From positions 682,001 through 746,000 of the forward strand of contig NW_004457723.1 of the NCBI RefSeq assembly GCF_000203815.1: 64,000 bases of DNA, read 5' to 3'. The notes beneath the pieces are model-generated. The model saw nothing but the letters and a program-made list of their open reading frames with translations. It had not been told where the DNA came from and did no database searches. Both the position numbers and the translations under genes were made by a program. Source of the DNA: Cavenderia fasciculata. Lineage: Eukaryota > Evosea > Eumycetozoa > Acytosteliales > Cavenderiaceae. This document shows, in pieces, positions 1-13,300 of the stretch (its first letter is position 1; every line of letters starts with the position of its first letter).

Positions 1-1693
1 ACTGGTACCCAACCTGATATCCAATGGTCTCAAGTTGGTAAAAGTGATCGTATTGTTTTGGAAAACTTTTTAATAGTTGGTAAACAATTCATCTCCTCAA
101 TCCCAAATTTAAATAATGTAGAATTAAATTTTAATCATGATAATGAAGATGAAAATCAAAATCTACCAATTGAATCATCATCATCATCATCAAATCCAAC
201 TACTACTAGTACTACAACAACAAACATTTCTTCATCTTCCTCATCTTCAACAACTACAACTACAATTGATAAAATAATTAATAATAATGATTTAAATTTA
301 GAAAAAGGTAAATAAAAAAAATATATTATCCTTTTTTTATATTATATAATATGTTTGTTTTTGTGTTATTAATCATTTTCTTTTTAATATTAAGGATTAC
401 CTGAAATTTATTTAAAAAAAGGGATTGATTTTATAAATGAAGGAATATTTGGAAAGGATTTAATTTCTTTAAATGATAAAACCAAGGAAAGAATTGTACA
501 ATATAGTTTGGATAGATTGACAAGTTTTAATCTACTTCCAACAAATATCGATATTTTAAATAATCCACTTTCCAATCCATACCATAGTTCTATCATTGAA
601 TTGGATGAAAAGGCACCAACTCTTGCCATCATTGTTGGAAAGTTTAAATTAATGCATAATCATTTCTATCCATTCATGTCTGTTCGTTGTCAAGAAAATA
701 GACAACTAAACATAATTGGTATACATCATAGTTGGATTTAAAATTGAAAATAAGAAACCTCATGTTAACCGATGTATCACCATGTCAAAGGATGGAAACG
801 AGTTGATTGAATTTTCATCACTACGACCAATCCCATTTGACGCTTGTTATCTCGTGGAACTACCAAATAATATTGCAGGTGAAGAAGTAATGTTTCACAA
901 GAAACTAGATAACATGTTGGGAAGAGAATGTGGAATCCAAGTACTCAACCCAAGTGACACTAGTAATGAAACATGTGATGATAAATATTGGATGAAATCA
1001 AAGTTTACAAATCTCTTACCAGTCGCCACACTTGAAAGAGATAAATGTTTGACTGATTCTCATATCATCAAATTATTACCAGATTCAACAACTGGTTATA
1101 TTGTTCAAGCTAGAAGAGGTACTACAGAATCTGAAAGTGTTCAATTTATTGGTGAAACGGATAAAGAATCGGTAGCAAATCAAATAATGGATAGATTCGA
1201 TGGAAATGATCAAATATTGTCAGACGTGGAAGATGATGAATTATTAGTATCACCATTTGTAAAATCAATAGGATCAACTCCATTTGTTTTAAGACTAAAT
1301 GCTTGTATTGGTGGATTAACCACATGTGCTGTGGTTCAAGCTGGTAGTAATCGAGAAACTATCATATCTCCTCATATTAGAGGTTCAAAATGGATTAGAT
1401 TCTCATCCATCAAAGATATTCTTCAAGATCACAATGGTAAAAAGTTTAATTCTCAACATTGGCAAAGATGGTGTGACTTGGCTCAATCCATTCGATCACA
1501 AACCAATCTACCAATTGTTGGAATTGATTTTATTGTGATTGAAAATCAACTATCAATCATCCCACTGGAAGTTAATGCAAGACCTGGTAGTCTTGTAATG
1601 TCTGAACAACCAGAGTTTGATCAAAATGGTGATTTTATAGATTCTAAAATGATCTCTCCTATTTCAATTTCTTTCTTTTCATCTATAAATAAT

Positions 1694-1774
<81 letters not shown>

Positions 1775-3693
1775 GATTCAAACACCAACATTACAATTCA
1801 ACAACTACTTTTAAATCAATTATCAAATTTAGAAGAATTTAAAAGATTAGAGATTATTAATAATAGATATAGTTGTAATGAAAAGGAAAAGGAAAAAGAA
1901 GATGAAAGATATTTGGATAGATTTGAAATATTTAAACAATTGTGTCATGGAGCAATTGAAAATGGATTTGATCAAACTGTGAAATGTGTATTAATAGCTT
2001 CAAATGGTAGAGATCGAGTATTTATGGGTCATTCAGATCTAAAAGGTTTGGGTGGCTATACAATTGATGCAACCACTCCAAATGAAATTATATGTATTGC
2101 TCAAATTATCCAACGAACATCAGGAATGGGTCAAGGAGGAAACATTATATTAAATAATCAAGACCCTAATTATCCTTCACATCAATTCACAGTGCAATCA
2201 ATCATTGAACTTGTACAAAATGACAAAGAGTATTTTTCAACTCACAAAATCCTACCAAAATTATTTGATAAAAATAATTGGTACAATTATATCAAGTCTT
2301 GTTTATCTTTTATTCTATCACCATTGTATGTATAGAAAACAAAAAAAAAAAAAAATTATATAATACCACCAACTAACCTTTTATACTTTTTTCTAGAAAT
2401 AATTATAATTTAAATGATAAATTTAATTTAGATTTAATATTTAGATTTTCAGCAATGGGTAAATTAGGATTATCAACAAATGGTGGAGTTAGTTCAAGTT
2501 CAGCATTGACAGGTGCATTTAGTTTGGCCCTGAATAGTTTATTACAATTGAATCTTGGTATTGATGAATTGTGTAGAATGGATTATGGGGAATACTATTT
2601 GGGCAATAATGCTGGTGCTGCAGACAAGACATCACAGCTGTATGCAAAAAAGGGTGGTATATCAGTGATTGGATCGAATCCTGAAAGATTTATTAGAGCA
2701 TTACCTTTGGCCCCTTGTATCGATGTTTTCATGGCAACTAGTCCAACACCTAGACTATCAACTGTTAGTGGTAGAAAATGGTTACAACTTCAATTGGAAA
2801 ATGGGTCTCTCAAACCCAATAATGGACAAAGTACTGATGAATATTTAGAATCAATAGTAGAATGGGCCAATGGAATAATGAAATCTTTTGGATCAGATGT
2901 ATTTATTACTGCTGTCAATATTTTAAAAGAGAGTACATCATCAAGTCAGATTGACCATAGTATAGTAACGAGTGGAATAGATAAAAATACATTGGAAATG
3001 ATTCATACAATTCTCAATCGTTCACCATTATTGAGAGAATTGGGAAATAGAGGAGAATTGGAGAATTTAGATCCATCATACAAAGATAATCCAATCAAAC
3101 GTTATAAATTAATTTATAGATTAATGAAATTATTACCAATACGTTTGGAAAGAGATCATAACAATACACCATTATATGTTAGACAATCAGCATTGTATGG
3201 ATTATCAGAATTGGAAAGAGGTGATTTATATCAACAATTGATGAATCAATTAAATCAAAATAGTCAAGATCAAACATATGTTTATAAATTAATTAATATT
3301 ATAAAATTAGCACATGATGGTGACAGACAAATATTGGATTACAGAAATTCATTCAGACCAACGCCCAATCAATGGTCAATTAAAGTAGATAATGACAGTA
3401 TTGACGAATGGATAAAAGGATTGGATGAAAAGGACCAAGAGGATAGCAATGGACTAGCATATCGTGTTGGAGGATTCCAAAGATCACTGGTAGAGATTGA
3501 TGAATTGGCAGATAAAATGCAAACACAATTTGGTGGGTTGGCAGCCCTAAGAATTGCAGCTGCAGGACTAGGTGGTAGTGTTTGTGTACACTGTCATAAA
3601 TCAATTACCAATCAAGTTGTTCAATTCCTCGTTCAACACAATTATCAAATTCGTAAAGTTGATCCAAGTTGTTCATCCAATCAATTATTTTAA
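1..3693 (+). CDS. ATP-grasp / GHMP-kinase fusion protein (5' partial, with a frame break)
   Basis: The coding sequence enters from the left edge. Exons read 1-307, 395 to about 2325 and 2397-3693; introns have GT-AG ends. The middle part looks like an ATP-grasp ligase: the stretch around 1500-1620 ends in the metal-binding type motif EVNARPGSL. A poly-Asn insert (about 1687-1772) interrupts it. The last exon is a GHMP-family small-molecule kinase: ATP loop GGVSSSSALTGA at about 2479-2515, an AGAADK segment, and a C-terminal glycine-rich motif AAAGLGGSVCV at about 3560-3590. GHMP kinases phosphorylate sugars, mevalonate or homoserine; the substrate here is unknown. Between 716 and 741 the frame changes by one base, so the model is broken there as sequenced. 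Either there is an extra base in the TTT run near 738, or an unusually short intron with a non-standard donor. The domain calls are good; the joint function is inference. Confidence 0.75.
1687..1772 (+). repeat. AAT triplet run coding poly-Asn
   Basis: A nearly pure AAT run inside the ATP-grasp/GHMP-kinase gene that translates as about 26 consecutive Asn. In-frame trinucleotide runs of this kind are typical of dictyostelid coding sequence. Confidence 0.95.
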
Positions 3694-3804
3694 AATAAAA
3701 TGTTTATTTATATTTCTTCTTATAAAAATATAAAGGTCTTTTGGTCGTTTTTTTTTACAAAAAGGTTTCTTTCTTCTTTCTTTTCTTTTCCTATTTCTTA
3801 TTTC

Positions 3805-5751
3805 TTATTCATCAGTTCCTTGGAAAAGAGTTTCAATTAATTTAATAGAAAATGCAGATGATGCATATGGATGGAAATCAATAATAGTCGATAATGCTTC
3901 ATCAACCTTTGGAATACCATTATATTGAATTGGAGTAAATGAAACTTCTTCCTCACTCTTTAATACTAATTCACCAATAATTGCTTAAAGATTAAAAAAT
4001 AATTTTAATTAATATATTAATCCTTTTTTCTTTTTTACTTTTTTTTTTCTTACTATACATACATCTATCTGAATATTTTGGATTTGGATGTTTAAGAGAA
4101 ATCTCAAATTTAGAATCTTTAATATGAGATGCTTCAATACAAGTCAAAACACGATAAAGATCAATTTCCTTTGAATCTGAATGAACTAAAAATAATATAG
4201 ATAAATTTGGTTAATTATATATATATTCTATTTCTTAAATATTTTCTTTTTTTCTTTTACCTTTTTTAGAGAAATTATCATTTTCTGATTTTAATTTTTG
4301 TAATTTATCATTTAGAATCTTTTGAGTTTTAATTGCTTCTTGATTTTCTTTGATTCTCTTTTCCTCTACTTCATCCAATTGATCATTTAATTTCTTTTCA
4401 ATGTCTGATATTTCAGCATTCTTTCTATCGATTAGATCGTCGCCAATAGACTTTGCCTTTCTCTCTACCAATTCAAACTCTTCTTGGTATTTACGTTTGC
4501 TTTCCTCAAACATGTGAGAGACTTGTTTTTCATAGGTAGCCTTCATCTCGCCAACCTTTCTTTCAAATTCCTGTTCTTTGAGTTTCTCTGATGCCAACCA
4601 ATCATCGACCAATTTTCTTTTCAACACTTCAAATCCATTCTCTCTGTCGTGGTTTTCTCTAATCGACTCTTGAATACGTTGTGACAAGAGACCATTGTCC
4701 TCTTGCAACTTGGCAATGATGTTTTGAGACTCTACCAATCTATTTTGAGCCTCTGATGTGTTGGAATGAGCCACCAATTCAAACTCTGAACGTTGTTTCT
4801 CCATTTCACCTGCCAACACACTGTATTGTTTATTGGCTTCAGACAATACATCGGCTTCGTGTTGTTTGACCTCTTTGACTTGGCCCTCCAACTGCTTGAC
4901 ACGTTCAATGAGACCATCACGCTCCTTTTTAGTCTCTTCAATCACCTTGTCCAACTCTACGACCTTGGCACCCCATACCTCCTTTACTTGTTCAATCTTA
5001 AAGTTGGCTTCCATCTCTTTGTCCTTGGTAATCTTGGTTTGGTACTCTTCATAGTCACAATTGAATTTTTGTTGGAATGCCTCTCCCAATAATTTATTCT
5101 TTCCTTGCAGCACATCAACTTGTAATTTTAATTGTGTTATATATTTCTTTGAATCTAAAACAAAAAGATAGTAAGTATATTAACATAAAGTATAGAGAGT
5201 TTCTTTTCATTTGACTATAGTTACCAGTATCTCTTTTTTCAGCAGCAATTTTAAAATCTTCAAATAGATTCTCTGTATCTGTAAATCTCATCTTTTTAAT
5301 TTGATTTAATTTTTCTTTTGTTTCAAGATACTAGTATGATACAAACAAGTAAGTAAATGTGAATATCATATTCAAATGTATTGTCTTCTTTTTTTTTCTT
5401 TACCTTTTTTTTATAATCTGTATTTGATGATAAAGATGGATTGTATGATAAAGATGATGATGAAGATGAAGAAGATTGAGATGATGAACCTCCATTTAAT
5501 GCATGTAATAGATTTCGGAGTATATTTTCTTTGTTGTTTTGTTGATTTTCTTTAGCATTTTGATCGGCATTCTTGTGTAGAATGTGATCAAATTTAGATT
5601 GTAATGATGTTACTACGATCGTTCCATCGCCGTCTTGTTCCATTTCATCATTTTCATGATCTTCGATATGACTAGGTTCCTCGACCTGTTGTTGTGGTGA
5701 TGGTGGTGGAATAGGTGCTTGTGTCCTTTTAGCTGTTGTCTTTCTAACCAT
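3805..5751 (-). CDS. Coiled-coil protein with Csm1/Pcs1-like C-terminal domain
   Basis: Five exons (5404-5751, 5225-5330, 4261-5154, 4063-4185, 3805-3983) give 549 residues. The N-terminus starts MVRKTTAKRTQAP and is basic, then acidic and Ser-rich. Residues of about 120-450 are a long, highly charged Glu/Lys coiled coil. The last 100 residues form a small globular domain with KFEISLKHP, then a VSFTPIQYNG strand and a final segment IDFHPYASSAFSIKLIETLF. A long coiled coil capped by a small domain with a 'tP..y.g...l...l...I.F....a..F..Kl...L' pattern resembles the monopolin subunit Csm1/Pcs1, which crosslinks kinetochores and rDNA proteins; Spc24/Spc25-type RWD proteins are the main alternative. 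The fold match is from memory of the family pattern, so this is a moderate call. The gene is transcribed away from the LIM gene across a 1.6 kb spacer. Confidence 0.5.
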
Positions 5752-7373
5752 TCCTTTCTATATTACTATAATACTATATGTATATTATATCTCCTGGAGA
5801 TTAAAATGAACAAATATACACAAGCAAGAGTTGAAAACTCATTTAAAAATTTTAAAAAAGGAGGGAAAATATTCAAAAAAAAAAAAAAAAAAAAAAAGGA
5901 GCCAAAAATTGGATGATAATAACTTATTTGATTACTAATAACTAATATTAAGTATATAAATATATATCTATAAATATAAATACTTTAAATATAATTATTA
6001 TTATTCATGTAAAATATTACTAACTATTAATCATTTTATGTCACACATAAAATCAATCAATGAATGATGGACTATACTATTATTATTATTATTTTTATTA
6101 ATATGTCCTCCAAAGTCAAAAAGAGGGTGTTGATGGATTATATTACATTCAAGTGATAATGATCGATGGATGGTTTTGGTTTGCTCCATCGCAATCAAAA
6201 TTATTAATAATACAACTCTACTCTAGCGAGTTGTGGTTTTGAATAGATAAAGAAGCCAGCCAACAACCCGCATCGAGATTTTTTGCCAAAGTAATTTTGG
6301 CTTTTGTTTTGTTTTTTTTTTTTTTTTTGATCGAACGCCAACAAAAGGGATCAAGATTTTTTGCAAAGTTATTTTAGCGCATTTATTTGTATCATTATCA
6401 TCCATCTACTATCTTTTTATATAATAGAAATAATATTTTTGTTATATATTAATATATCAACTCTCGATTGTACCATTACCCCTACCAGATTAAAACTCTA
6501 GTTTTTTTTTTTTTCCTCCCACCCCAACAACAAAATATTATTAAAATGTCAAAGGTATTGTATAAGTATACTTAGAGTTATCAAGAACACAAAGAACACA
6601 ATCAATCATCAAATTCCAAACAAATAAGAAAGGAGGAAGAAGAAGAAGAAGAGGAGGAGGAAGAAATGAATAAGTCTATTTTTGACATCCCAACCGATTC
6701 CAACACACAACAAACACATAAAGAATCTCAAACCAAACAAACAAACAAACGTTCTCCAACAACACACAAACTAATAATTTAGAGGTTAGAATCAATCAAT
6801 CAATCAAATCAATCGATCAATGTTTTTCAAACACACAAAGACAGGCAACGCAAAAGTTTTGGATCTAATCGTCGTGCGATACTACTCAACTCTTACTCGC
6901 TCGTCAATTTTTTGTTTTTTTTTTTTTTTCTAATACCACCAACCCCAATTTTCCAATCCAACCCATCTGAAACTACCCCGATCCATTCGATTTCAAATCA
7001 AACCACTCAGTGTTTCCAACACACACAATCTGTCATTTCATTTGAAAATACAAATAATTGCCCATCCTCCACAATAATCCTATGGAATCGAATTGGTAGT
7101 CCAACCCAACCAACCAAACCACCCACACACTCGCATACACAAATGTGTAGTACACACACACAAAGACAAGTTTGTCGACTGTCTCTTACATTGTTTTAAA
7201 TTGTAATCCGAAATTAGATTCTCACATTTATTTGTTTATTCTTTTTCCTCTTCCTCTCTTATTATTTTCATTTTTTTTTTTTTTCTATAAATACAAAATA
7301 TATTATTTATTTTTTTTGATCAAAATATTTATATTAATACTCTCGAACCCTTTTTTTAAATTATATTTATAAT
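5752..7373. promoter_or_regulatory. Long divergent intergenic region
   Basis: About 1.6 kb between the minus-strand coiled-coil gene and the plus-strand LIM gene. No ORF here looks coding. The half nearest the LIM gene (about 6590-7200) is CA- and CAAA-rich and less AT-rich than normal spacer, as expected of a long transcribed leader or promoter. Homopolymer T runs lie just before 7374. A short imperfect direct repeat sharing GATTTTTTGC occurs near 6277 and 6354. A lone ATG at about 6546 is followed after three codons by GTATTG, a possible but unproven upstream exon. Confidence 0.5.
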
Positions 7374-8117
7374 ATGGTGGAAATTAAAAAGTCATTTGGA
7401 TCACAAGAAAAATGCGTTGCATGCTCAAAGACTGTATACCCAACCGAACGTTTAGCATCTGATGAACGTGTTTACCACAAGGCATGTTTCCGTTGCACTC
7501 TTTGTAACAGTACCTTGAAGCTTGGTAACTATGCCAGTATGGAGTCCAAGGGATACTGCAAACCATGTTTCAAGAAACTCTTTTTCACCAAGGGTAACTA
7601 CAGTGAAGGTTTCGGTAAATTGAAGCCACAACACGAACACGATCTCAAAAAGGGTACTCCAACCGTCACTGAAGTCACTCCAGTCCCACCACCAGTCAAC
7701 TCTACCAAGACTGTTGTCGAACCAGTTCGTGCTTCACCAGATGTTGTTACCAAGACCGCTCCAGCTCCAGCTGCTGCTGCCTCTACCCCAGCTGCCTCCT
7801 CTGCTGCCACCACCGCTCCAGCCAAAAAATACGTACCAAACACTTTCCAAGGTTTCACTCCAGCTCCATCCAAGCCGGTTGCCAAGGTTGCTGCTCCCAA
7901 GCCAGCTGCTGCCACCCCATCCAAACCAGTCGAAGAAAAATTATCCGAATTGGCTGTTCAAGAAGATGCTCCAATCGAACCAGAACAAGTTCAAGAAGAT
8001 GCTCCAGTTGAACCAGAACAAGAACCAGAGCAAGAACAAGAACAAGAACAAGAAGAAGAAATTGTCGAACCATCAGTTGTTACTCCAGCTGAACCAGAGC
8101 CAGTCCCAACTGCTTAA
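7374..8117 (+). CDS. Single-LIM-domain cytoskeletal protein (LimC/LimE type)
   Basis: Intronless, 247 residues. One LIM zinc finger fills residues of about 14-64: CVAC, then an H-x2-C-x2-C-x2-C block (HKACFRCTLC) and a final YCKPC; this is the double zinc knuckle. The segment just after it (TKGNYSEGFG) is characteristic of the small Dictyostelium Lim proteins. The rest is a Pro/Ala-rich linker and an acidic Glu/Gln/Pro tail with two near-identical DAPxEPEQ units. Dictyostelium LimC, LimD and LimE are F-actin-associated proteins of the cell cortex with this layout, so binding to cortical actin is expected. Codon use is biased to C-ending codons, which suggests high expression. Which Lim paralog it matches cannot be settled here. 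Confidence 0.85.
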   Translation: MVEIKKSFGSQEKCVACSKTVYPTERLASDERVYHKACFRCTLCNSTLKLGNYASMESKGYCKPCFKKLFFTKGNYSEGFGKLKPQHEHDLKKGTPTVTEVTPVPPPVNSTKTVVEPVRASPDVVTKTAPAPAAAASTPAASSAATTAPAKKYVPNTFQGFTPAPSKPVAKVAAPKPAAATPSKPVEEKLSELAVQEDAPIEPEQVQEDAPVEPEQEPEQEQEQEQEEEIVEPSVVTPAEPEPVPTA

Positions 8118-8392
8118 ATATCAAAAATTATAATATATATATATATAATATTTACATATGCTCCATAACAATATAATATAATAAATAAAATCAATTTGTA
8201 TTTTTAATAATAATAATCGTAATAGTAATCATCATTAGTAGTTTGTGTATTTTTCCAAGTTCCTCCTCCTTGAAAAGTGGATTTTTTGTGTTTGAAAAAA
8301 AGGGATGTTCAAGAAAGAGAGACGAGGTACAGACACATGAATTATAATTCATTGATTTTGATATATTATAGATAGATAGAGATACGGAGAGA

Positions 8393-10109
8393 ATGGGAGA
8401 TCCTTTAACATTATTAAGAGATTATATCTCTACTAGTCAACAAATAGTACAAGAAGGAGATGATTATGTATTTGGAAAGACTAAATTCAACAAGAATACA
8501 CCTACAGCCTTTAAATCGAGTACTGGTGGTAACTATACTCTACAAGCTGTTCATTTCTTTTATGTAAACCGTGATGTAAGTCGTGGTGTTTATGTTCTTC
8601 AAACTACTAGAGTTGGTACAAATGCTGTTGCTGTGTATGTATTAGATAGAGAGAGAAATAGATAGATAGATAGATAGATATAGATGATAGATGATCATTA
8701 ACATCATATTCTTGTTCTTCTTCATCTTCTAATAGAAATGATAGAAAGAAATTATTAGCATATCTAGAGGGATCTAGTTTAGATATAGGTGAAGATATGT
8801 TTCAAGCACCACCTATTACTCAATCTATACCATCCTATACCTCTGATGCAATGGATATTGAAGATGTAGATATGAATAAACGTATTGGTGGAGAGATTCA
8901 AGAAATTGAATTAACATTGGATTTACAAACTGAAAAGGATTCACTTGCACTTAGAATTGATACTGTTAAATCAATCTTACCCGAAGGATAGTAAGAAGAA
9001 CAAAACAAAACAAAAAAAAGAAAAAGATTACTAATAACCTTTTGTTTTGTTGTAGTAATGAAAATGAAAGTGATTTTATTGAATCTATAAAGAATAAGAG
9101 AAAACTTGGAAACTTGGAAAAGAATGGATTTGTTTTGGCCGATGAAAATGTAACAAAGAATATTGTACAAAGAGAAAAATTGGGTTCAGATAGAAGTTCT
9201 ATATTATCAATTACAACTGTATGTTACAACACAACAGAATATTATAATAATATAATAATAATAATAATAATATAATAATAATAATAATAATATTTGTTAT
9301 TTTCTAGAATATTGGGGATAGTATATTGGAAAGTTATAAAAAGTTTAAAAAAGAAGAAGAAGAAGAGAAAAAGAGAAAATCTCATGGTAAATCAGATCAT
9401 CATCATCATGGTAAACCATCATCTTCATCACAATCATCCTCACAACAATCTTCATCTTCATCTTTGACTTCATCATCATCATCATCATCATCAACAAATA
9501 TAAAGAATAGAACACCAATTATCATTGTACCATCATCAATGACATCACCAATTTCAATTTACAATGTAAAAGATTTACTTCAAAGCTCAAAATACATTTC
9601 ATCGTTGGAGAAAAAAGAGGAAATGTCTGCACAAAATATTTCAAAACCATCCATGTCGTCGTTTGATCGTTTGGTTGGTACACAAAAGGTTGCCTACGAG
9701 GTATTTGATAATACCAGACTGCTGAAACCAGAGGATTGGATGAGAGTGGCAGCTGTCTTTGTTCAAGGTGAGGCTTGGCAATTCAAAGATTGGAAGTGGA
9801 GTAACCCAGTCGATCTACTTTCAAATGTAAAGGGTTATTATCTAAAGTATGATGATCATGCCACTCCAGATGTTGTTAAATCTTGGGATGTAAAAATTTT
9901 AAATGTAAATTATAATCACAAAAAAATAATATAATGATTAGATGATGATGATTCAAAAAATGATTATTAATAATCATTCCCTTCTTTCGTTTATTCAAAA
10001 TTAATAGATTAGTAAACAAAAAAGACATTTGGATCAAACTGCTCAAATTGAATTTTGGAATTCATTTGATGAATATATTTTGACAAAGAAACCTTATTTA
10101 AATCATTAA
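8393..10109 (+). CDS. cdc73: Cdc73 / parafibromin, Paf1 complex subunit
   Basis: Five exons (8393-8634, 8736-8990, 9056-9218, 9308-9904, 10008-10109) give 452 residues. The N-terminus MGDPLTLLRDY and the following ~80 residues match the start of Cdc73/parafibromin. The C-terminal Ras-like Cdc73 domain covers residues of about 290-450: it opens with TPIIIVPSSMTSPISIYNVK, contains the hallmark EAWQFKDWKW (GPEWQFKGW in most homologues) and ends with LDQTAQIEFWNSFDEYI. A Ser/His-rich low-complexity linker lies between. Cdc73 belongs to the Paf1 complex on elongating RNA polymerase II and is needed for histone H2B ubiquitination and H3 methylation. At 452 residues it is nearer to yeast Cdc73 than to human parafibromin. 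Confidence 0.95.
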
Positions 10110-10366
10110 AACAAAAAACAAAAAAGTATAAAGTAAAAAGTAAAAATAAATCATAAATCTTGATGATAAAAATAAGTAACAAACATATTTATAACAAATA
10201 TTTGGAGAAAAGTAAAACGAAATAATTTTAATTTCTTTTTTAAAATTTCATTATTAATTTATTGAATTTGATTTAATACAATTTTTACAATTTTTAAATA
10301 TTTTTACATTTTGCTTTACTGCAGTGTGCACAAATAGATTTATTTATATATATATATATAATAATA

Positions 10367-13300
10367 ATGGATACAAATAATCATATCGGTATTACCAAGT
10401 CACTGGTGTTTGATGGTAAAACACTGTCTATCGGAGAATTACCATCATTACAATCATTAAAGTTTAGTGAGGAATATAATCAACCTCTTTCAGTTGGAGT
10501 GTTGCCATCATTATTACAATCATTGGAGTTTGGCGATGACTTTAATCAACCAATATCAGTTGGAGTGTTACCATCATCATTACAATCATTGACATTTGGT
10601 TATGATTATAACCAACCTCTATCAGTTGGAGTATTACCTTTATCATTACAATCATTAAAGTTTGGTGGTGGATATAATCAACCTCTATCAGTTGGAGTAT
10701 TACCTTTATCATTACAATCATTGGTGTTTGGTTGTTGCTATGATCAACCTCTATCGGTTGGAGTATTACCAACATCATTACAAGCATTGAAGTTTGATAA
10801 TGAATATAATCAACCACTATCAGTTGGAGTATTACCATCATCATTACAATCGTTGGTGTTTCATTGGAAATTTAATCAACCTCTGTCCCCTGGAGTATTA
10901 CCATTATCATTACAATCATTATCATTTGGTGATGACTTTAATCAACCAATATCAGTTGGAGTATTATCAACATTATTACAATCATTAAAGTTTGGTGATG
11001 CATATAATCAGGCAATCCCAGTAGGAGTATTACCATTTTCGTTACAATCATTGGTGTTTGGTAATGGATATAACCAACCTCTATCGGTAAGAGTACTACC
11101 AACATCATTACAATCATTAAAGTTTGGTCTCGGATTTAATCTACCCCTATCAGTTGAAGTATTACCATCATCAATACGATCATTGACATTTGGAGGTAGA
11201 TATGATCAACCACTATCAGTTGGAGTATTACCATCATCATTACAATTATTAGAGTTTGGTGGTAGATATAATCAACCTCTATCAGTTGGAGTATTACCAT
11301 CATCACTACAATCATTAAAGTTTGGTCCAATGTATGCCCAACCACTATCAGCTCGGGTATTACCCTCATCATTACTATCACTAGAGTTTGGTGATGACTT
11401 TAATCAATCACTGTCAGTTGGGATATTACCAACATCATTACAATCGTTGAAATTTGGAGGTAGATATGATCAACCTCTATCAGTTGGAGTATTACCATCA
11501 TCATTACAATCGTTGAAATTTGGTGATAGATATAATCAACCTCTGTCAGTTGGAGTATTACCTTTATCATTACAATTATTAGAGTTTGGTCGAGATTATA
11601 ATCAACCACTGTCTCATGGAGTATTACCACCATCATTACTATCATTGGTGTTTGGTTGTTGTTTTAATCAACCAATATTAGTTGGGGTATTACCATCATC
11701 GTTACAATCATTGACATTAAGCAGAGACTATGATCAACCATTATCGATTAGAGTATTTCCGCGATCAATAAGGTCGGTCATATTTCATTGGTTTCTTGTA
11801 AAAAACCCCTATCTAAAAAAACAACAAAGACCATTAACCATCCAATCCGATTTCAAGAAATCAATTAAAGTTGGAAGATACTATCTTGAAATAGGACCTT
11901 ATCAATTATTAAAGCTTCCATCAAAAAAGGATTCAATCATCTTTACATATACTGGATCACCGAGTGATATCGATATTACCAATTGTTTTAATCAACCATT
12001 GCCACTTTTGAATGTGTTATCTAATCCCAACTCTATCAACTACGATCCAAAATATGTAGTGCCTTACCCATTTAAAAAGTGTAATTTTGTTACTGTCAAC
12101 AACCACAAATATTTCAAACTATACTCATTTCCATGTACATTAAACAAAGTATTTTTAGTAATATCTGCTTCTTCTAGTGAGTTGGTATGTTTTTGATTTA
12201 AAACTCGAGTTGAAAGATCAACCTCCTAACCCAATTTTCATTCCAACCAAACAATAGTGCGTTTACAAAGAAATAGATTACTCTCAATGTCCCAAAATAT
12301 ATTCTCGAGCATTGTTGGAAGTAGAGTGTATGAAACTATTCATCGGTGATGATTTGTTTGTCCAATACAAAGACCATCAGGATTGTACAGATAAACATAT
12401 ATTTTGTTTGGTGACTCTTTATTGTCAAGGCGGTGATCTTGAACAATTATGTCAATCTAAAACATTATGGTAAGCTACATCATTCCAATTTAAATTATAG
12501 CATTATAGATTAAATTATTTGTTCTTTTCTAATTCTGGATGATACTTAAGGAACAACACGCAGATCCAAAATAATAATCAAGATCTTGGGTTTAAATATA
12601 AACATATTAAAGAAAGAGTCATATGGAGTTACATTGATCGATTATTCCTCATACTTGAAAAACTAGCTCAACACAATCTTGCACATCTTGATATCAAACC
12701 ACTCAATCTATTTATTGGAAACAATGGTGAAATAGTTCTTGGCGATTTTGGTTGTTGCCGATACGTCATGGAACGAAATCAAACCTTACCAACAATTATT
12801 GTTGAAAATAATCCTTTGACAAATCCAACAAATCGTATAATCAAACAAGAATCAATTAGCGTTACCCCGCTTACTGATTTAACTCGTGGGACACAAGGGT
12901 ATTACCCACCAGTAAGTATTATCATGTTTAAAAACTATCATTGCCAATTTACTAAATTAATTTTTTTAGGAATCAAAATTTAAGGAATATCACTCTAAAA
13001 GTGATGCCTATTCGGTTGGAAGTACCCTCCTCAAGCTGCTTTCGTGGTAAACAAAAAAAATAGTATTATTATTTTGATTATTTTTAACACTCTCAATATT
13101 ATTAAATAGTCATCCAGATGATGCTTCCAACAGGGATGAATTTGTAGAGAATCATAGAAATAGCAAGTATAATCCAGATCTTGTTAAAATATCCCCAATC
13201 AGATACTCTTTAGCTTTGATTCAATTTGTCAAGAAACTATTAACTGTCACACCTCAAGATCGACTTTCATCAGATGATTTAACAGTTGAGTCACTAGAAC

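Noticed and set aside
719-731. A 13-base GT...AG intron to repair the frame of the first gene
   Set aside because: Far below any workable spliceosomal intron length; a base error or real frameshift is more likely.
10542-11645. Minus-strand open frames across the FNIP array
   Set aside because: They are mirror frames of the coding repeat, rich in Met/Ile/Val only because of the complement of ATT/ATC codons.
10434-11770. Tandem 66-base units as a CRISPR-like array or satellite
   Set aside because: Units are contiguous, in frame and code FNIP repeats; there are no spacers.
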